Positions 46,578 to 56,400 of a DNA stretch of 64,000 nt are shown in pieces. The stretch comes from Leucobacter edaphi (GTDB lineage: Bacteria; Actinomycetota; Actinomycetes; Actinomycetales; Microbacteriaceae). The notes beneath the pieces were generated by a model, which was not told where the DNA came from, did not search any database, and saw only the letters and a program-made list of their open reading frames with translations. A program made the translations under genes and the position numbers. Every line of letters begins with the position of its first letter. Position 1 is the stretch's first letter. The DNA is taken from positions 141,336 through 205,335 of the forward strand of contig NZ_JAEHOI010000007.1 of NCBI RefSeq assembly GCF_016522535.1, in the 5' to 3' direction.

Positions 46578-47645
46578 ATGGCGGAGAAACCCACCGAGAA
46601 CTCCCTCCGCCGCAGTGTCGCTCCGGCGCTCGTCGACGGGCACATTCACCCGGACAAGACCTCCTGGGGAGGGCCGTGGATGTCGCGACGCCCGGCAGCC
46701 GACCTGCGTCAGCTCATCGACAACGATCGCGTGACGCAGGCGGGGTACACGCGCGGTGTCGAGGAGCGCGCATACGCGCTGCTCTCCGAAGCCCGCCGCA
46801 GCGGCACCCTCGCCATGCGCGCGCACGTCGATGTTTCGAGTGAGCTCGGTATTGCGAATGTCGAAGGCGTGCGGGCCGCTGCAGAGCGACTTCCCGGCCT
46901 CACGGTGCAGATCGTCGCGTTCCCTCAGTTCGGGCTGCTCACCAACCCCGGCACCCTCGAGGCGATGGCCGCCTCCCTCGACGCCGGGGCCGATCTCGTC
47001 GGCGGGATCGATCCCGGCGGGATCGAGGGTGATCTCCACGGGCACCTCGACGCGATCTTCGGCCTTGCCGACGCGCGGGGCCGCGACCTCGATATCCACC
47101 TCCATGACGGGGGCGAGGACGGTCTCGCACAGATTCGCGAGATCGCGCGCCGCACGGTCGCATCGGGGCGACACGGGCGGGTCACGATCGGCCACGCCTT
47201 CGCGCTCTGCGACCCCTCCCTGCCCAGTCTCGGAGCGACGCTTGACGCGGTCGCTGATGCCGGGATCTGGATCGCGACTTGCGCCCTCGGGCCCGATCCC
47301 GTGCCGGACCTCGATCTTCTCGAGCGGCATGGCGTGCGCGTCGTTGCCGGCTCCGATGGCGTGCGCGACTCCTGGAGTCCCTTCGGCACCGGGAGCATGA
47401 TCGATCGGGCGCACCTGCTCGCGTACCGGACGGGTGCGATCACCGACGCTGAACTGGAGCGCGCCTACCGGCTTGCCTCGACGGCCGGCGGAGAAATGCT
47501 CGGCATCGAGGAACTCTCGGGCCCGGTGACCGAGAGCTCCCCGACCCGCCTGGAATTTTCCGCGGAGAGCATCGCGCAACTCGTTGTGGATCGTCCGGCC
47601 CCGCTCCGCGTGATCCGCGACGGCGTTGACCTGATCGCGAGCTGA
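46578..47645 (+). CDS. CodA-like amidohydrolase (cytosine-deaminase family)
   Basis: This 355-aa metal-dependent hydrolase has the metal ligands in LVDGHIHPDKT near residue 22, LDIHLHDGGEDG near 175, TIGHAFALCD near 206 and VVAGSDGVRDSWSPFG near 258. The layout matches cytosine/isoguanine deaminases and N-isopropylammelide-type amidohydrolases. The substrate cannot be fixed from sequence. ATG at 46578 is preceded by GGAAGG; 122 open codons upstream show no family similarity. It converges on an amidase gene 25 bases away. Confidence 0.86.
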   Translation: MAEKPTENSLRRSVAPALVDGHIHPDKTSWGGPWMSRRPAADLRQLIDNDRVTQAGYTRGVEERAYALLSEARRSGTLAMRAHVDVSSELGIANVEGVRAAAERLPGLTVQIVAFPQFGLLTNPGTLEAMAASLDAGADLVGGIDPGGIEGDLHGHLDAIFGLADARGRDLDIHLHDGGEDGLAQIREIARRTVASGRHGRVTIGHAFALCDPSLPSLGATLDAVADAGIWIATCALGPDPVPDLDLLERHGVRVVAGSDGVRDSWSPFGTGSMIDRAHLLAYRTGAITDAELERAYRLASTAGGEMLGIEELSGPVTESSPTRLEFSAESIAQLVVDRPAPLRVIRDGVDLIAS

Positions 47646-47670
47646 CCCGCGTGCGGTCTCGCCCAGTGCC

Positions 47671-49377
47671 CTATCCGGTCCGGTCCCCGGGCAGCGCCGG
47701 CGTCGATCCGGGCGCCTCGCGCAGGCTGCCGGATCCGCCGGACTCGAAGGCGGCCGCGTAGCCGAGCAGCTCGGGATCCGCGTACGCGCGTCCGGCGAAG
47801 GTGATGCCCACCGGCATGCCGATGTCCGCCATCGTCCCCATCGGCACGGTCACGGTGGGGAGGCCGACGTGGCGCAGCGCATAGTTGCCGTTGGAGAAGA
47901 ACACGCCGTTGGACCAGGCGATGTCCGCCGATGCGGCGTTGACGTCGGCGTCGGCGGGCCCCACATCGCCGTTCGCGGGAAACACGATCCCGTCGAAGCC
48001 GCCCGCGTCGAGCCAGCGCTCCACGAGCTCCTCGCGCAGTGCGACGATGGCGCGGAGCCCGCGCGTGAACTCGGGGTGCTCGCGCGGGTCGCCGAGGCCG
48101 GCGCGGGCACGCTCCACCACCGCTCGGAAGCGGTCGTCGTGATCGCCGACCCGCTCATAGCGGTCCGGGAGGGATCCGGGCGGCGTCGGATAGATCCGCG
48201 TCGAATCGACGACGCCGAGATTCGGGATCTCGGGATCCCCGTTGGCGCGGAGGAAATCGTCCCAGCCGAAGGCGAGGAACTCGGAGAACTCGATCTCCGA
48301 CCAGTCGCTCGGCAGGTCTCCGAGCTCGCCGATGAATTTCTGGCCGGGGCGATCGCCCTCGTAGCGCTCGATCAGGGGGAAATCGGTCTCCACCACTTCG
48401 GCTCCGAGCGCCTCGAGCCTCGCGCGCGCGGCCGCGAACAGGTCGATGACGGACTGGCGCATCCGAACCGGGTAGGAGGGGTCTTCGCCGAGGTACATGC
48501 GGGGGACGGCGAAGCGTTTCCCGCGGAGCGCGTCGGGGTCTTGCAGCGCGAGATAGCTTTCCGGCCGGTGCTCGCTGGGCTTCGGGAGCGCGATAACGTC
48601 CTGGTTGCGCCAGAAATCGCCGCGCCGGATCGGGTCGTCCTGCACGAGCACGTCCAGCAGGCGCAGCATGTCCGGCATCGACCGCGTGTGCGGCACCACC
48701 ACGTCACGGGCCGGGAACAGGGGCCAGTTCCCGCGAATCGACAGGATCCCCCACGACGGCGTGTACGCGCACAGCCCATTATTCGAGGCCGGGCTGCGGC
48801 CCGAGGACACCGTCTCCTCACCCATCCCGAACACGGCCAGGTTCGCGGCCGTCGACACGCCAGACCCGTTCGACGATCCCGACGCGAACGCGGCCGCGAG
48901 GAAGTCACGGTTGTAGGGGCTTTCTGCGCGGCCGTACACGCCACGCTGCATCCCGCCGTCCGCCATCGGGGGCATGTTCGTCTTCCCGATCAGGACCGCG
49001 CCCGCCTCGCGCAGCTTCGCGACCGAGAACGCGTCCCACTGGGCGACGAGGTGCTCGAACGCCGGCGACCCGGACGCGACCGTCAGCCCCTCCACCATGT
49101 ACGAGTCTTTCACCGTGAACGGGACCCCCTCGAGCGGGCGGGCCGTGCCCGCCGCCCAGCGCCGATCCGACTCTGCCGCCTGCGCGAGCGCGTCAGGATT
49201 GGGCACCACGATCGCGTTCAGGCCCCCCGGCCCGCGATCATACGCCTCTGCCCGGGCGAGGAACCGCTCCGTCAGCCAGGTACTCGTGATCGTGCCCGCG
49301 GCCAACGCCCCGAGCACATCCCCGATACTGGCCTCAATCAGGTCGAACGATGCGTCGTCGTGGGGTTCGGTCGGCAT
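47671..49377 (-). CDS. Amidase-signature family hydrolase
   Basis: This 568-aa enzyme has the Ser-cisSer-Lys triad region: the catalytic Lys in GKTNMPPMADGG near residue 123, and the amidase signature SGSSNGSGVSTAANLAVFGM around 155-175 followed by ETVSSGRSPASNNGL. FTVKDSYMVEGLTVASGSPAFEH near 85 is family-typical. It hydrolyses an unknown amide. ATG at 49377 (MPTEPHDDAS) is used; the open extension upstream is unsupported. It converges on the CodA-like gene, so the two are not one operon, although both are amide hydrolases. Confidence 0.9.
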   Translation of the reverse strand: MPTEPHDDASFDLIEASIGDVLGALAAGTITSTWLTERFLARAEAYDRGPGGLNAIVVPNPDALAQAAESDRRWAAGTARPLEGVPFTVKDSYMVEGLTVASGSPAFEHLVAQWDAFSVAKLREAGAVLIGKTNMPPMADGGMQRGVYGRAESPYNRDFLAAAFASGSSNGSGVSTAANLAVFGMGEETVSSGRSPASNNGLCAYTPSWGILSIRGNWPLFPARDVVVPHTRSMPDMLRLLDVLVQDDPIRRGDFWRNQDVIALPKPSEHRPESYLALQDPDALRGKRFAVPRMYLGEDPSYPVRMRQSVIDLFAAARARLEALGAEVVETDFPLIERYEGDRPGQKFIGELGDLPSDWSEIEFSEFLAFGWDDFLRANGDPEIPNLGVVDSTRIYPTPPGSLPDRYERVGDHDDRFRAVVERARAGLGDPREHPEFTRGLRAIVALREELVERWLDAGGFDGIVFPANGDVGPADADVNAASADIAWSNGVFFSNGNYALRHVGLPTVTVPMGTMADIGMPVGITFAGRAYADPELLGYAAAFESGGSGSLREAPGSTPALPGDRTG

Positions 49378-49695
49378 GGATCCTCGTCTCGTTCCGCACC
49401 GCCGCGGACAGAGGGGAGCGGTCGATGCTCCCCTCCAGCCTGTCAGGGGCGTATGCCTCAATCCAGTGATATTTCGCACCGGATCCGGGCCGAACCGTGG
49501 GCGAGCGCACAGTGGTCGGGCGGTCGGACGGCCGGACGGCCGGGCGGTCGGGCGGCCGGGTGTCGGTCGAGCGACCCGAGCGGGCAGGCCCTGCGTGACC
49601 CGCGATCCGCGCGGTGCAGGTCCGGACGCCGCGCCTGGAAAAACCCGTGAGCCGCGCGACGCAGTATCGAACGCCTGGCTAGGCCCCGGATCCTT
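49378..49695. other. 318-base gap with low-complexity GGCCGG-rich tract
   Basis: No gene is seen. Positions 49514-49560 are a degenerate repeat of (CGG)(T/A)CGG/GGCCGG units. The rest is plain GC-rich sequence containing the amidase leader and the 3' flank of the frameshifted lipoprotein gene. Confidence 0.6.
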
Positions 49696-50357
49696 TTACG
49701 GAGCGGTCGTGGTCTTCTTCTTCGCGAGCCTCAGGTGTTCGTCGAATTTCTCGCCGACCTTTGACTCGGGGACCATGACGTCGTCGCCGGGGAGGACCTC
49801 GCCGCGGTTGCGCGCGTCGTCATCTTCCTCGTTCAGCACCGAGTAGTCGCCGGGGGAGCATGGGGCGACAGCCCCGATGCGGTAGGACTCCTCGGCAGCA
49901 CCGGTGTCGAAGCTTGCTTGGAGCACCGGACCACCCTTCGCAATCACAAGGGGCTGCCGGTGTCTTCGCCGACGATCTTGACGTTCATTCCGAGCGTTTT
50001 CCAGTAGCCAGCTATCCGCTCGGCGTCCTGCATCTTGTCCGCACTGGCAGGTGCCCAGTGGTCGTATTGGTACTGGCTCGCGTTGTCCGGGTCGCTGGAG
50101 CAGGGGGCGGCGTATGCGGTGCCGCGGGACCACCACCCGGTGATGTCGAGCTGTGCAGAAGAGTCCTTCACGAAACCCACGACCGTGTCGCGGCCCTCGC
50201 GTGCAGTCATCTTTGGTTCCTCCTGTTTCGCCGAACACCCGATCAGCATGCAGATCGCCAGCGCCGAGGCCAACAGAGGTGCGCCCCTGCGGGCGTGCCG
50301 GTGAGCGGGCCGCGCCGTTGCTCGTGATGTGAAGATCGAACCTTGGATATCCTTCAC
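49696..50357 (-). pseudogene. Frameshifted lipoprotein, tandem paralogue of the 50354-50977 gene
   Basis: Two overlapping frames together encode one lipoprotein like the intact neighbour. 50357-49944 carries the signal peptide, the lipobox LIGC (Cys near residue 41) and EGRDTVVGFVKDSSAQLDITG. The second frame continues with VIAKGGPVLQASFDT to the shared C-terminal HLRLAKKKTTTAP (stop at 49696). The break is in the run of four G's at 49950-49953 (CCCC in the coding strand). One extra C would restore the frame and remove the TGA at 49946-49944. It is either a real inactivating mutation, phase variation, or a sequencing error. The GTG start overlaps the upstream paralogue's stop. Confidence 0.8.
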
Positions 50358-50977
50358 GGAGCGGTCGTGGTCTTCTTCTTCGCGAGCCTCAGGTGTTCGT
50401 CGAATTTCTCGCCGATCTTTGACTCGGGGACCATGACGTCGTCGCCGGGGAGGACCTCGCCGCGGTTGCGCGCGTCGTCGTCTTCCTTGTTGAAAACCGA
50501 GTAGTCACCGGGGGAACATGGAGCGATTGCGCCCATTCTGTAGGACTCCTCGGCCGCCTGAGTGTCGAAGTCTGCTCTTAGCACCGGCCCCCCTGTCCCG
50601 TACACGGTCGGAGTTTTGCTTTCTTTTCCGGTCGTGCGGACTTTCATCCCCAGAGACTCCCAGTATTTGGCGATCCGTTGCGCATCTCCCACAGGGTCTT
50701 GGCCCCTCGGGGCCCAATAGTCGTAGGTGTATTGGCTTGAATTGTCTGGGTCGTTCTCGCACGGGGCAGCGTATGCGGTACCACGAGACCACCATCCGGT
50801 GATGTCGAGCTTTGTGGATGAGTCCTTCACGAAACCTACGACGGCGTCGCGCCCCTCGCGTGCCGTCATCATTGGTTCCTCCGGTTTCGCTGAGCAGGCG
50901 GCGAAAGCCCCAAGCGTGAGGACGATCGCCGTGAGAGTTGTTCCGATTCGGCTGAGCTTTCTACCTGACCTTGACAC
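50354..50977 (-). CDS. Small lipoprotein of unknown function, candidate immunity protein
   Basis: This 207-aa lipoprotein has a signal peptide and lipobox FAAC (Cys near residue 28), then the segment MMTAREGRDAVVGFVKDSS, LDITGWWSRGTAYAAPC, and a C-terminal EVLPGDDVMVPESKIGEKFDEHLRLAKKK. I recognise no family. It starts with GTG at 50977, overlapping the last 17 bases of the DUF1023 hydrolase gene, so the two are co-translated. A second, frameshifted copy follows. Tandem copies of a surface lipoprotein directly behind a secreted-type hydrolase resemble toxin/immunity arrangements, but this is inference. Confidence 0.78.
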   Translation of the reverse strand: MSRSGRKLSRIGTTLTAIVLTLGAFAACSAKPEEPMMTAREGRDAVVGFVKDSSTKLDITGWWSRGTAYAAPCENDPDNSSQYTYDYWAPRGQDPVGDAQRIAKYWESLGMKVRTTGKESKTPTVYGTGGPVLRADFDTQAAEESYRMGAIAPCSPGDYSVFNKEDDDARNRGEVLPGDDVMVPESKIGEKFDEHLRLAKKKTTTAP

Positions 50978-52961
50978 TCTCCCGCATTCCTTCTTGCAAG
51001 TTGGTCGGACCCAGAGGTACATAGTTTGTCAGGAGATCGGTATCTCCTCCGATGATCCGGGCAATGTTCGCGAGTGATTCTGTGCGTTCATCAAAGTACC
51101 CGCCCCCGCCTACGATGAGTGGATCGTGTCCGACAACGGGATCGCCCGCGTCACCACCCGTGTCGACGCCGAACGGTTGTCCTCCGAAGTCGGGAAGCAT
51201 CGGGTTGACGTGATGGTTCGCACTGAAATCGCGTCCCACCCACGCCCACTCGTCCCCAGACTCGGGATCGATTGCCATTCGATCGCGCGCGTGGCCCGAA
51301 TACACGTGTGTTGCTTGGAGATGGTCCGCCCGTGTGATGTTGTCGGGCAGGCCCGCTGAGCCGAGAGTAATGAAGTTGTCGACCTTCGCCCCTGGCAGGG
51401 TGAGCGAGACGGCTGCGGTAGTTGTCCCGTATGAGTGCGCGACGATGTCAAGCTGCGGCATCGATTCTCCGCGCGTGGCGGTGAGCCCTCGGAGCGTCGC
51501 AGCGAGGCGGTTTCCTCCGGCGACGGCCCGATCCGAGTCGAGGACTCCCAGATCAAGATTCATTACCTCAGGAACGGGCGGCGTTTCGTAGCCGATCCAG
51601 GCCACGACGGCGCTACCTCTCGGGAGGAGCCGGTGTAGGTTCTGCGCGGCGTTCGTCCAGCCCATCATCCCAGTGGTGTCGGTTCCCATCCCTGGGGCGG
51701 CGTAGCTGACCTTCGAGGCTGTGTCGAGATCGCCGATAGACACGGCGGCGAGCGGCGGCTGATCCTGGGTCAACGAGATGAGGAAACGTGACTCACTATT
51801 CTGAGGGTTTCTGAGCGACTTCTCGACGTTTTCCAAAGCCCGTAACTGTGTTTCGAGCTTCTCGGTGTTCGACCCGCCCGCCCGCAATTCCTCGATCTCG
51901 GCGCGCACGTTCTTGAGTTCTGCCGTCAGGGCCCGCCGGTTCGCGTAGTCACGCGCGCCATACGCGACGCCCTCAAGATTGCCCATAACCTCCGGGAACG
52001 CATCGAGGAGGAGCTGCTGCTGCGCCGAAAACCGACTGTCCGATCCTTTGGCCGGGTTCATACGCTGCCACCAGGAGTGAACCGTGGCCGGGTCAATGTC
52101 TTGCAGCCGATGCTTCGCGGAGGGGTTGGCCGCGAAGAAGGCCACGATCTCGTTTTCCTTCAGTTCCTCGAGTGCGTTGAGCAGTTCCGCCTCGGGGAGC
52201 GGTTTCTCTGGCGACTGCGTGAGGTCGAGGACCCGGTTTGAGAGCTTCCCGCCACCGGCGGCCTCAAAGGCGGCGGCAACGCCATCGATCCACTCGGCAT
52301 CCTGCCGGTTCTCATCCAACAATTCCTGGAATCCGGTGAGGAAGGTCGTGGATTCGATCCGCACCCAGGAGCACGAACCGGTGAAGCTGGACCACGCGTT
52401 CTTCACGCTCGAGAGCTCCGCCTCCATCTCGGAATTGCTCGTGCGACTCTGCGCCACATAGCCGTTGAGTCGTGTGGGGTCTGCCGATGACTTGCCCGGC
52501 AAGGCCGCCCCGGCAGTGCGGTATCGGGGCTTCACCGAGAATGAGGCGGAGATCGTCGGCGCTGCGACGGGAGGGTCGGAAGGCTCCGGGTCTCGACTGG
52601 ACTCGATGTTGGCGATGAGGTTCTCGCCCACGTCACCGCTCCGGCGCCGGCGTTCGCGGTCGCTCTCCCGCGTCGTCCACTCGCTCAGCTTCTTGCGGCG
52701 GTCCCGCTCTTCTTTGGCTTTGCGCTTGGCATCGTCGATCGACTCGGAAAGGTCGTGGAGCGCGCGGGCGAGGTCTGCGCGACCGTGCTTCTCGATCTCG
52801 ACGGCGACGCGAAAGAGATCTCCGTAGGCGCCTGTGAACTCGTCGAGCGCATTCGCCGACGCGCTGCTCCGGAAAAGGCTCTGGCCCCGAAGCGTGTCGT
52901 CGGCGTGGGTGAGCGCGCGGATGAGCTGGTCAGCTGCGGCGTCATCGAACTGGATTGCCAC
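50961..52961 (-). CDS. DUF1023 alpha/beta-hydrolase with WXG-like helical N-terminus, candidate secreted effector
   Basis: This 666-aa protein has three parts. The N-terminal ~105 residues are helical and highly charged (ADQLIRALTHADDTLRG, then a coiled coil), resembling WXG100/ESX-type helical hairpins, though the WxG motif itself is not seen. A middle helical region (about 170-400) includes another coiled coil (RALTAELKNVRAEIEEL). The C-terminal DUF1023 hydrolase carries the nucleophile elbow AHSYGT near residue 509. The catalytic Asp and His are probably near the end (HVNPMLPDFGG, VVGHDPL). DUF1023 proteins are predicted lipases or esterases. The GTG start is at 52961, and an overlapping lipoprotein gene follows. 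No signal peptide is visible, which suits type VII export. Confidence 0.82.
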   Translation of the reverse strand: MAIQFDDAAADQLIRALTHADDTLRGQSLFRSSASANALDEFTGAYGDLFRVAVEIEKHGRADLARALHDLSESIDDAKRKAKEERDRRKKLSEWTTRESDRERRRRSGDVGENLIANIESSRDPEPSDPPVAAPTISASFSVKPRYRTAGAALPGKSSADPTRLNGYVAQSRTSNSEMEAELSSVKNAWSSFTGSCSWVRIESTTFLTGFQELLDENRQDAEWIDGVAAAFEAAGGGKLSNRVLDLTQSPEKPLPEAELLNALEELKENEIVAFFAANPSAKHRLQDIDPATVHSWWQRMNPAKGSDSRFSAQQQLLLDAFPEVMGNLEGVAYGARDYANRRALTAELKNVRAEIEELRAGGSNTEKLETQLRALENVEKSLRNPQNSESRFLISLTQDQPPLAAVSIGDLDTASKVSYAAPGMGTDTTGMMGWTNAAQNLHRLLPRGSAVVAWIGYETPPVPEVMNLDLGVLDSDRAVAGGNRLAATLRGLTATRGESMPQLDIVAHSYGTTTAAVSLTLPGAKVDNFITLGSAGLPDNITRADHLQATHVYSGHARDRMAIDPESGDEWAWVGRDFSANHHVNPMLPDFGGQPFGVDTGGDAGDPVVGHDPLIVGGGGYFDERTESLANIARIIGGDTDLLTNYVPLGPTNLQEGMRESVKVR

Positions 52962-53069
52962 TGAAGCGTACCTTTCGAGATCGAATGCAGGTCGTTGCTG
53001 CCCTTGTGTCCCCGGACGAAAGCTGGGTTATCCGACGCGCGGCCGGGGTGCGAAAACATCGGTTGATTA

Positions 53070-53075
53070 AGTATA
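53070..53075 (-). promoter_or_regulatory. Candidate -10 of the DUF1023 operon
   Basis: On the minus strand TATACT matches the consensus in five of six positions and lies about 110 bases before the GTG at 52961. The best -35 at 17 bases is the weak TTAATT. Confidence 0.4.
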
Positions 53076-53230
53076 AACGGTTCGTTCGAGCGAATTAAGT
53101 GAGAGCAGATCGGGGGCAATCCAGACATCGGTAGCACCGCAGTTGAATCGACCTCGTGATCGGAAGGCACTTCCGGTAATTCTGTGCCAAATTTTGCACG
53201 CGGTCGCCGAGGAACGCAGCGAACATGAGC

Positions 53231-53262
53231 TCGCACACTCGCACACTCGCACACTCGCACAC
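53231..53262. repeat. Microsatellite, four TCGCACAC units
   Basis: Four exact tandem copies of an 8-base unit are followed by the degenerate ACGCACGC. Such tracts can slip. Here it sits in non-coding DNA, about 270 bases upstream of the DUF1023 start. Confidence 0.9.
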
Positions 53263-53385
53263 ACGCACGCTTAGTCGGGCTGGCCCGGCGCGAACAGCGT
53301 CGCACTTCGCGCGGGATCAAGTCGCCAGCTTCACTCGAACACCCGCGTTACGCGACCACGTGAGGGAGTTCCGAGGATCCGGAAG

Positions 53386-53423
53386 GATTCCGGGGCGGAC
53401 CAGTGGTGGTCCGCCCCGGAATC
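53386..53423 (-). terminator. Terminator of the LPVTG surface protein gene
   Basis: GATTCCGGGGCGGACCA (53386-53402) pairs perfectly over 17 bp with TGGTCCGCCCCGGAATC (53407-53423) around a GTGG loop. It begins 7 bases beyond the stop codon. Confidence 0.85.
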
Positions 53424-53430
53424 GATGGCC

Positions 53431-56400
53431 TCAGTCGTGGCTCGCGCGTCTGCGCGCTCCCAGGAGTCCCGCGGCCCCTGCGAGGAGCAGCAACGCGGCG
53501 GCGGGCAGCCACGGCGATGGCGTCGAGGTGCCGGTGACGGGCAGCTCGGTTTCCGGGTTCTTCGCGCCCGGTCCAGCCGGGGTTCCCGGATTCTCGGGGT
53601 GCTGCGGATCCACGGGGTCTCCGCCCGGGTCGGGGTTGCCCCCGGCCTTTTTGACGACGACACCGGCCGATTCGGGATCGATCAGGACCACCGTGCCATT
53701 CCCGCTTGCCGTGGCGGTGGCGGTGTTGATGATCGTTCCGACATCGGACGGGGTCGTGGAGACCGTGAACTCGTGCGTCTTCGAGGCTCCGCGAGCGAGT
53801 TTCTCGACTGCGAAATCTCCCGCGGGGAATCGCTCGTCAGTGACGGCGACATCGGTGAGCTCGCCGCTGCCAGCATTCCGGATCGTGATCCGGAATCGGA
53901 GCGACTGTCCCGCGGTGACCGTCGGATAGCTCTCGACGGTGTCGGCGTCGGCCCACGTGCCGTCGGCCCGCTGCACCTCCTTGACGAGTTCGGCCGCGTA
54001 GTCGTCAGCGACGCGCACTGCGGAACTCGTGCTCATCACGAGTCGGGTGTGCTCGGATCGCCCGTCGGCGCGGTTGTAGTAGACGTCGCCAGGGTGAGCC
54101 CCGTCCACGGTGAGGTGCACGTCGAAGGTCCGCATCGCCCCTGAGGCGAGAGTTCCCGCGATGACCCGAACACCTGTGACTTTCGTCGGCTTCGTCGTCG
54201 ACCAGCCGATCGTGTTTCCGGTGACATCGCCTGCCGAGCCATTCGAGGGATCGGCAGGGTCGGTCCGGATCTCATCTGGGGTGGCATCCGTGTAATAGAC
54301 GGTCCCCTCGTTCGAGGTCACGTCCACGGAGAAAGACCCAGTGAACGACGATCCGCGCGCATCGCCGTCGGAGGGGAGCACATCGATGACGTCAGTGAAC
54401 TTCTGCTCCTTGAGATCCGTTGATTTCACGGTGACCGACCATGCGGCGGTCGCCTCGCCGCCGTTCTCTGGAAGCGTGACGAGGGCCTGTGTGGTGGACT
54501 TCCCGATCGTGGTGGCGCCGACGTTCGTCACCACGACACTCGCCTGGCTCGACGCGGTCGGCGCACCAGGGTACTGCGTGTTGCTATCGATCTTGAGCGT
54601 CGTCCCCGGGGTGAGCGGCGCTTTCGGGAGCGCCTGGAAGTCGATTGCCCTGGTCGTATTGATCTGCGTGGTTTCGAGCTGCCAGGTCAGGATCTGTCGG
54701 CCTTGAGCGTCGATCTCGATCGTGGGCTCAGAGAGCGCGGATCCCGGCTTGTACTCCAGACCAACGGGAAGCCTCACGAGCACCGCACCGCCCCAGGCGT
54801 CGCCGCCGAGCTCAGAGGAGTTGAGGCTGTAAGCCGCGGTCACTCCGAGAGGGGTTCCCGGTCGGATGATCGCGCTGTCCGTGGTGACGGCATTTGTCGT
54901 GGTGACCGCCGCGATCCGCATGAAATCGCTCGTGGTCGAGCCCGTCGAGTAGAGCGCATCGTGCGGCATCGAAGGCAGCGTCGTGCCGCCGTTTCCCCAG
55001 CCATAGGGGGAGAGGTTCTGGCCGACCATCCAGACGCCCTGACTGCCGTCCGTGACGGCGTCAGAATCGACCCGAACCTGCGTGTGGAGGACCGTATTGG
55101 CGACCCCGAGAGCGATCATGTCGGAGTCGCGATAGATCGCTCGGACCGCCTTCACGGTTGACCAGTCGGCGGGCGCCGTGGTCGACCATCCGCTCGGGTC
55201 GTCGTAACACAGGAAGCCTCGCGGGTTGTACGCTGCGCCGCTCGCGGGATTCAGGCGAGCATCCGAGCCGGTGTAGTAGGCGTAGGTGATCCCGGAGGTG
55301 ATGGGCGTCTCCGAGTTCGCATTCTTCAGGCCGACGACGGTGTTGGTCCCGGTGAACTTGGCATTTCGCGTGTCGAGGACGTTGCACATGCCGAAGGTGT
55401 GCTCGTCGTATGGTGCCAGCGGGTACGAATAGTGCGCGCGGAAGTTGGTTGCGATCGTGAAGAAGCTCCATATCTGGCCGGGAGCGCGCACGATGTTTCC
55501 GGTGTTCGTTGAGTTTCCCCAGCGTGCGTACCAGTTGCCAGCGCGCGTGAACGTGCGCGTCGCGGAGTTGTTCGGTGTCTCATCGGTGGCGGAGAGCCCG
55601 CCGGATTGATATGCGGGGGAGGCGACAGAGGGGAACCCGACGGTTCCCGATGAGTTCTGGCCGAGATCTACCGTGAAGAGGACCACGCCCGTGGCGACGG
55701 CCTGCCGATCCGTCGGGAGGTTGACTCCCGACGCCGACTTCGTCGGGACCTGCTGCTTGCTGTAATCAATACCGCTGATCGTGAGAGTGATGACCTGCTG
55801 GCCACCTGGCGTCTTCGCAACAGAGACGGAGCAGTTCGAGACGTAGGGCGCGCGCCGATCGCTCGGAACAGGGGTGCCGTCGCGGAAGACCTCGGCGCTC
55901 ACCGGGTGACCGGAAAGCGATGATTGCCCGCCCTCTTTCATGTCCGAGGGAGCGCACGCGAGATCCGTGACCTGCATGCTCGCCGCGGTGGGTGGGATTG
56001 TGTAGGTGAGCGAATCCGGTCCGGCGGGAGACCCATTCCCCGTCGAGAGTGTCCAGTTGAACGCGGCCCGACGCTTCGTGCCGTCGAGGTCCTCAGACCA
56101 AGTCGTCGGGTTCGTCCAGGACATGTCCTGGGTGAATTTTGCGGTGAGGGTGAGGTCCGGCGTGGTCGCCGTAGCGTCGCCGACCTTCGCAGTAAGGCGG
56201 AGCTTGGACTGGTCCGGGCCGTCGGCTGTGACGGGGACGCCGAGGACGATGGCGGTGCCTTGCACCTGCCCGCCGAGGTTGCAGGAGAGGCTCCTGCGGT
56301 CGGCACTCAGGGAAGACCCGACGGCCTGATCGGTGCGACACTCCGCGGGCAGCGTGGTGAAACGGCCGTTCTGCGCGGAGATCGTGACGATATTGTCCGC

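Larger units (their letters stand above)
52962..53430. other. 469-base intergenic region with repeats
   Basis: No gene is seen. It contains an AT-rich promoter-like part (53040-53110), a TCGCACAC microsatellite (53231-53262) and the terminator hairpin of the next gene (53386-53423). Confidence 0.55.

Noticed and set aside
49944..49960. Programmed ribosomal frameshift in the second lipoprotein
   Set aside because: The CCCC run followed by TTG-TGA lacks a clear slippery heptamer or a stimulatory structure I could see. A simple base loss explains it better.
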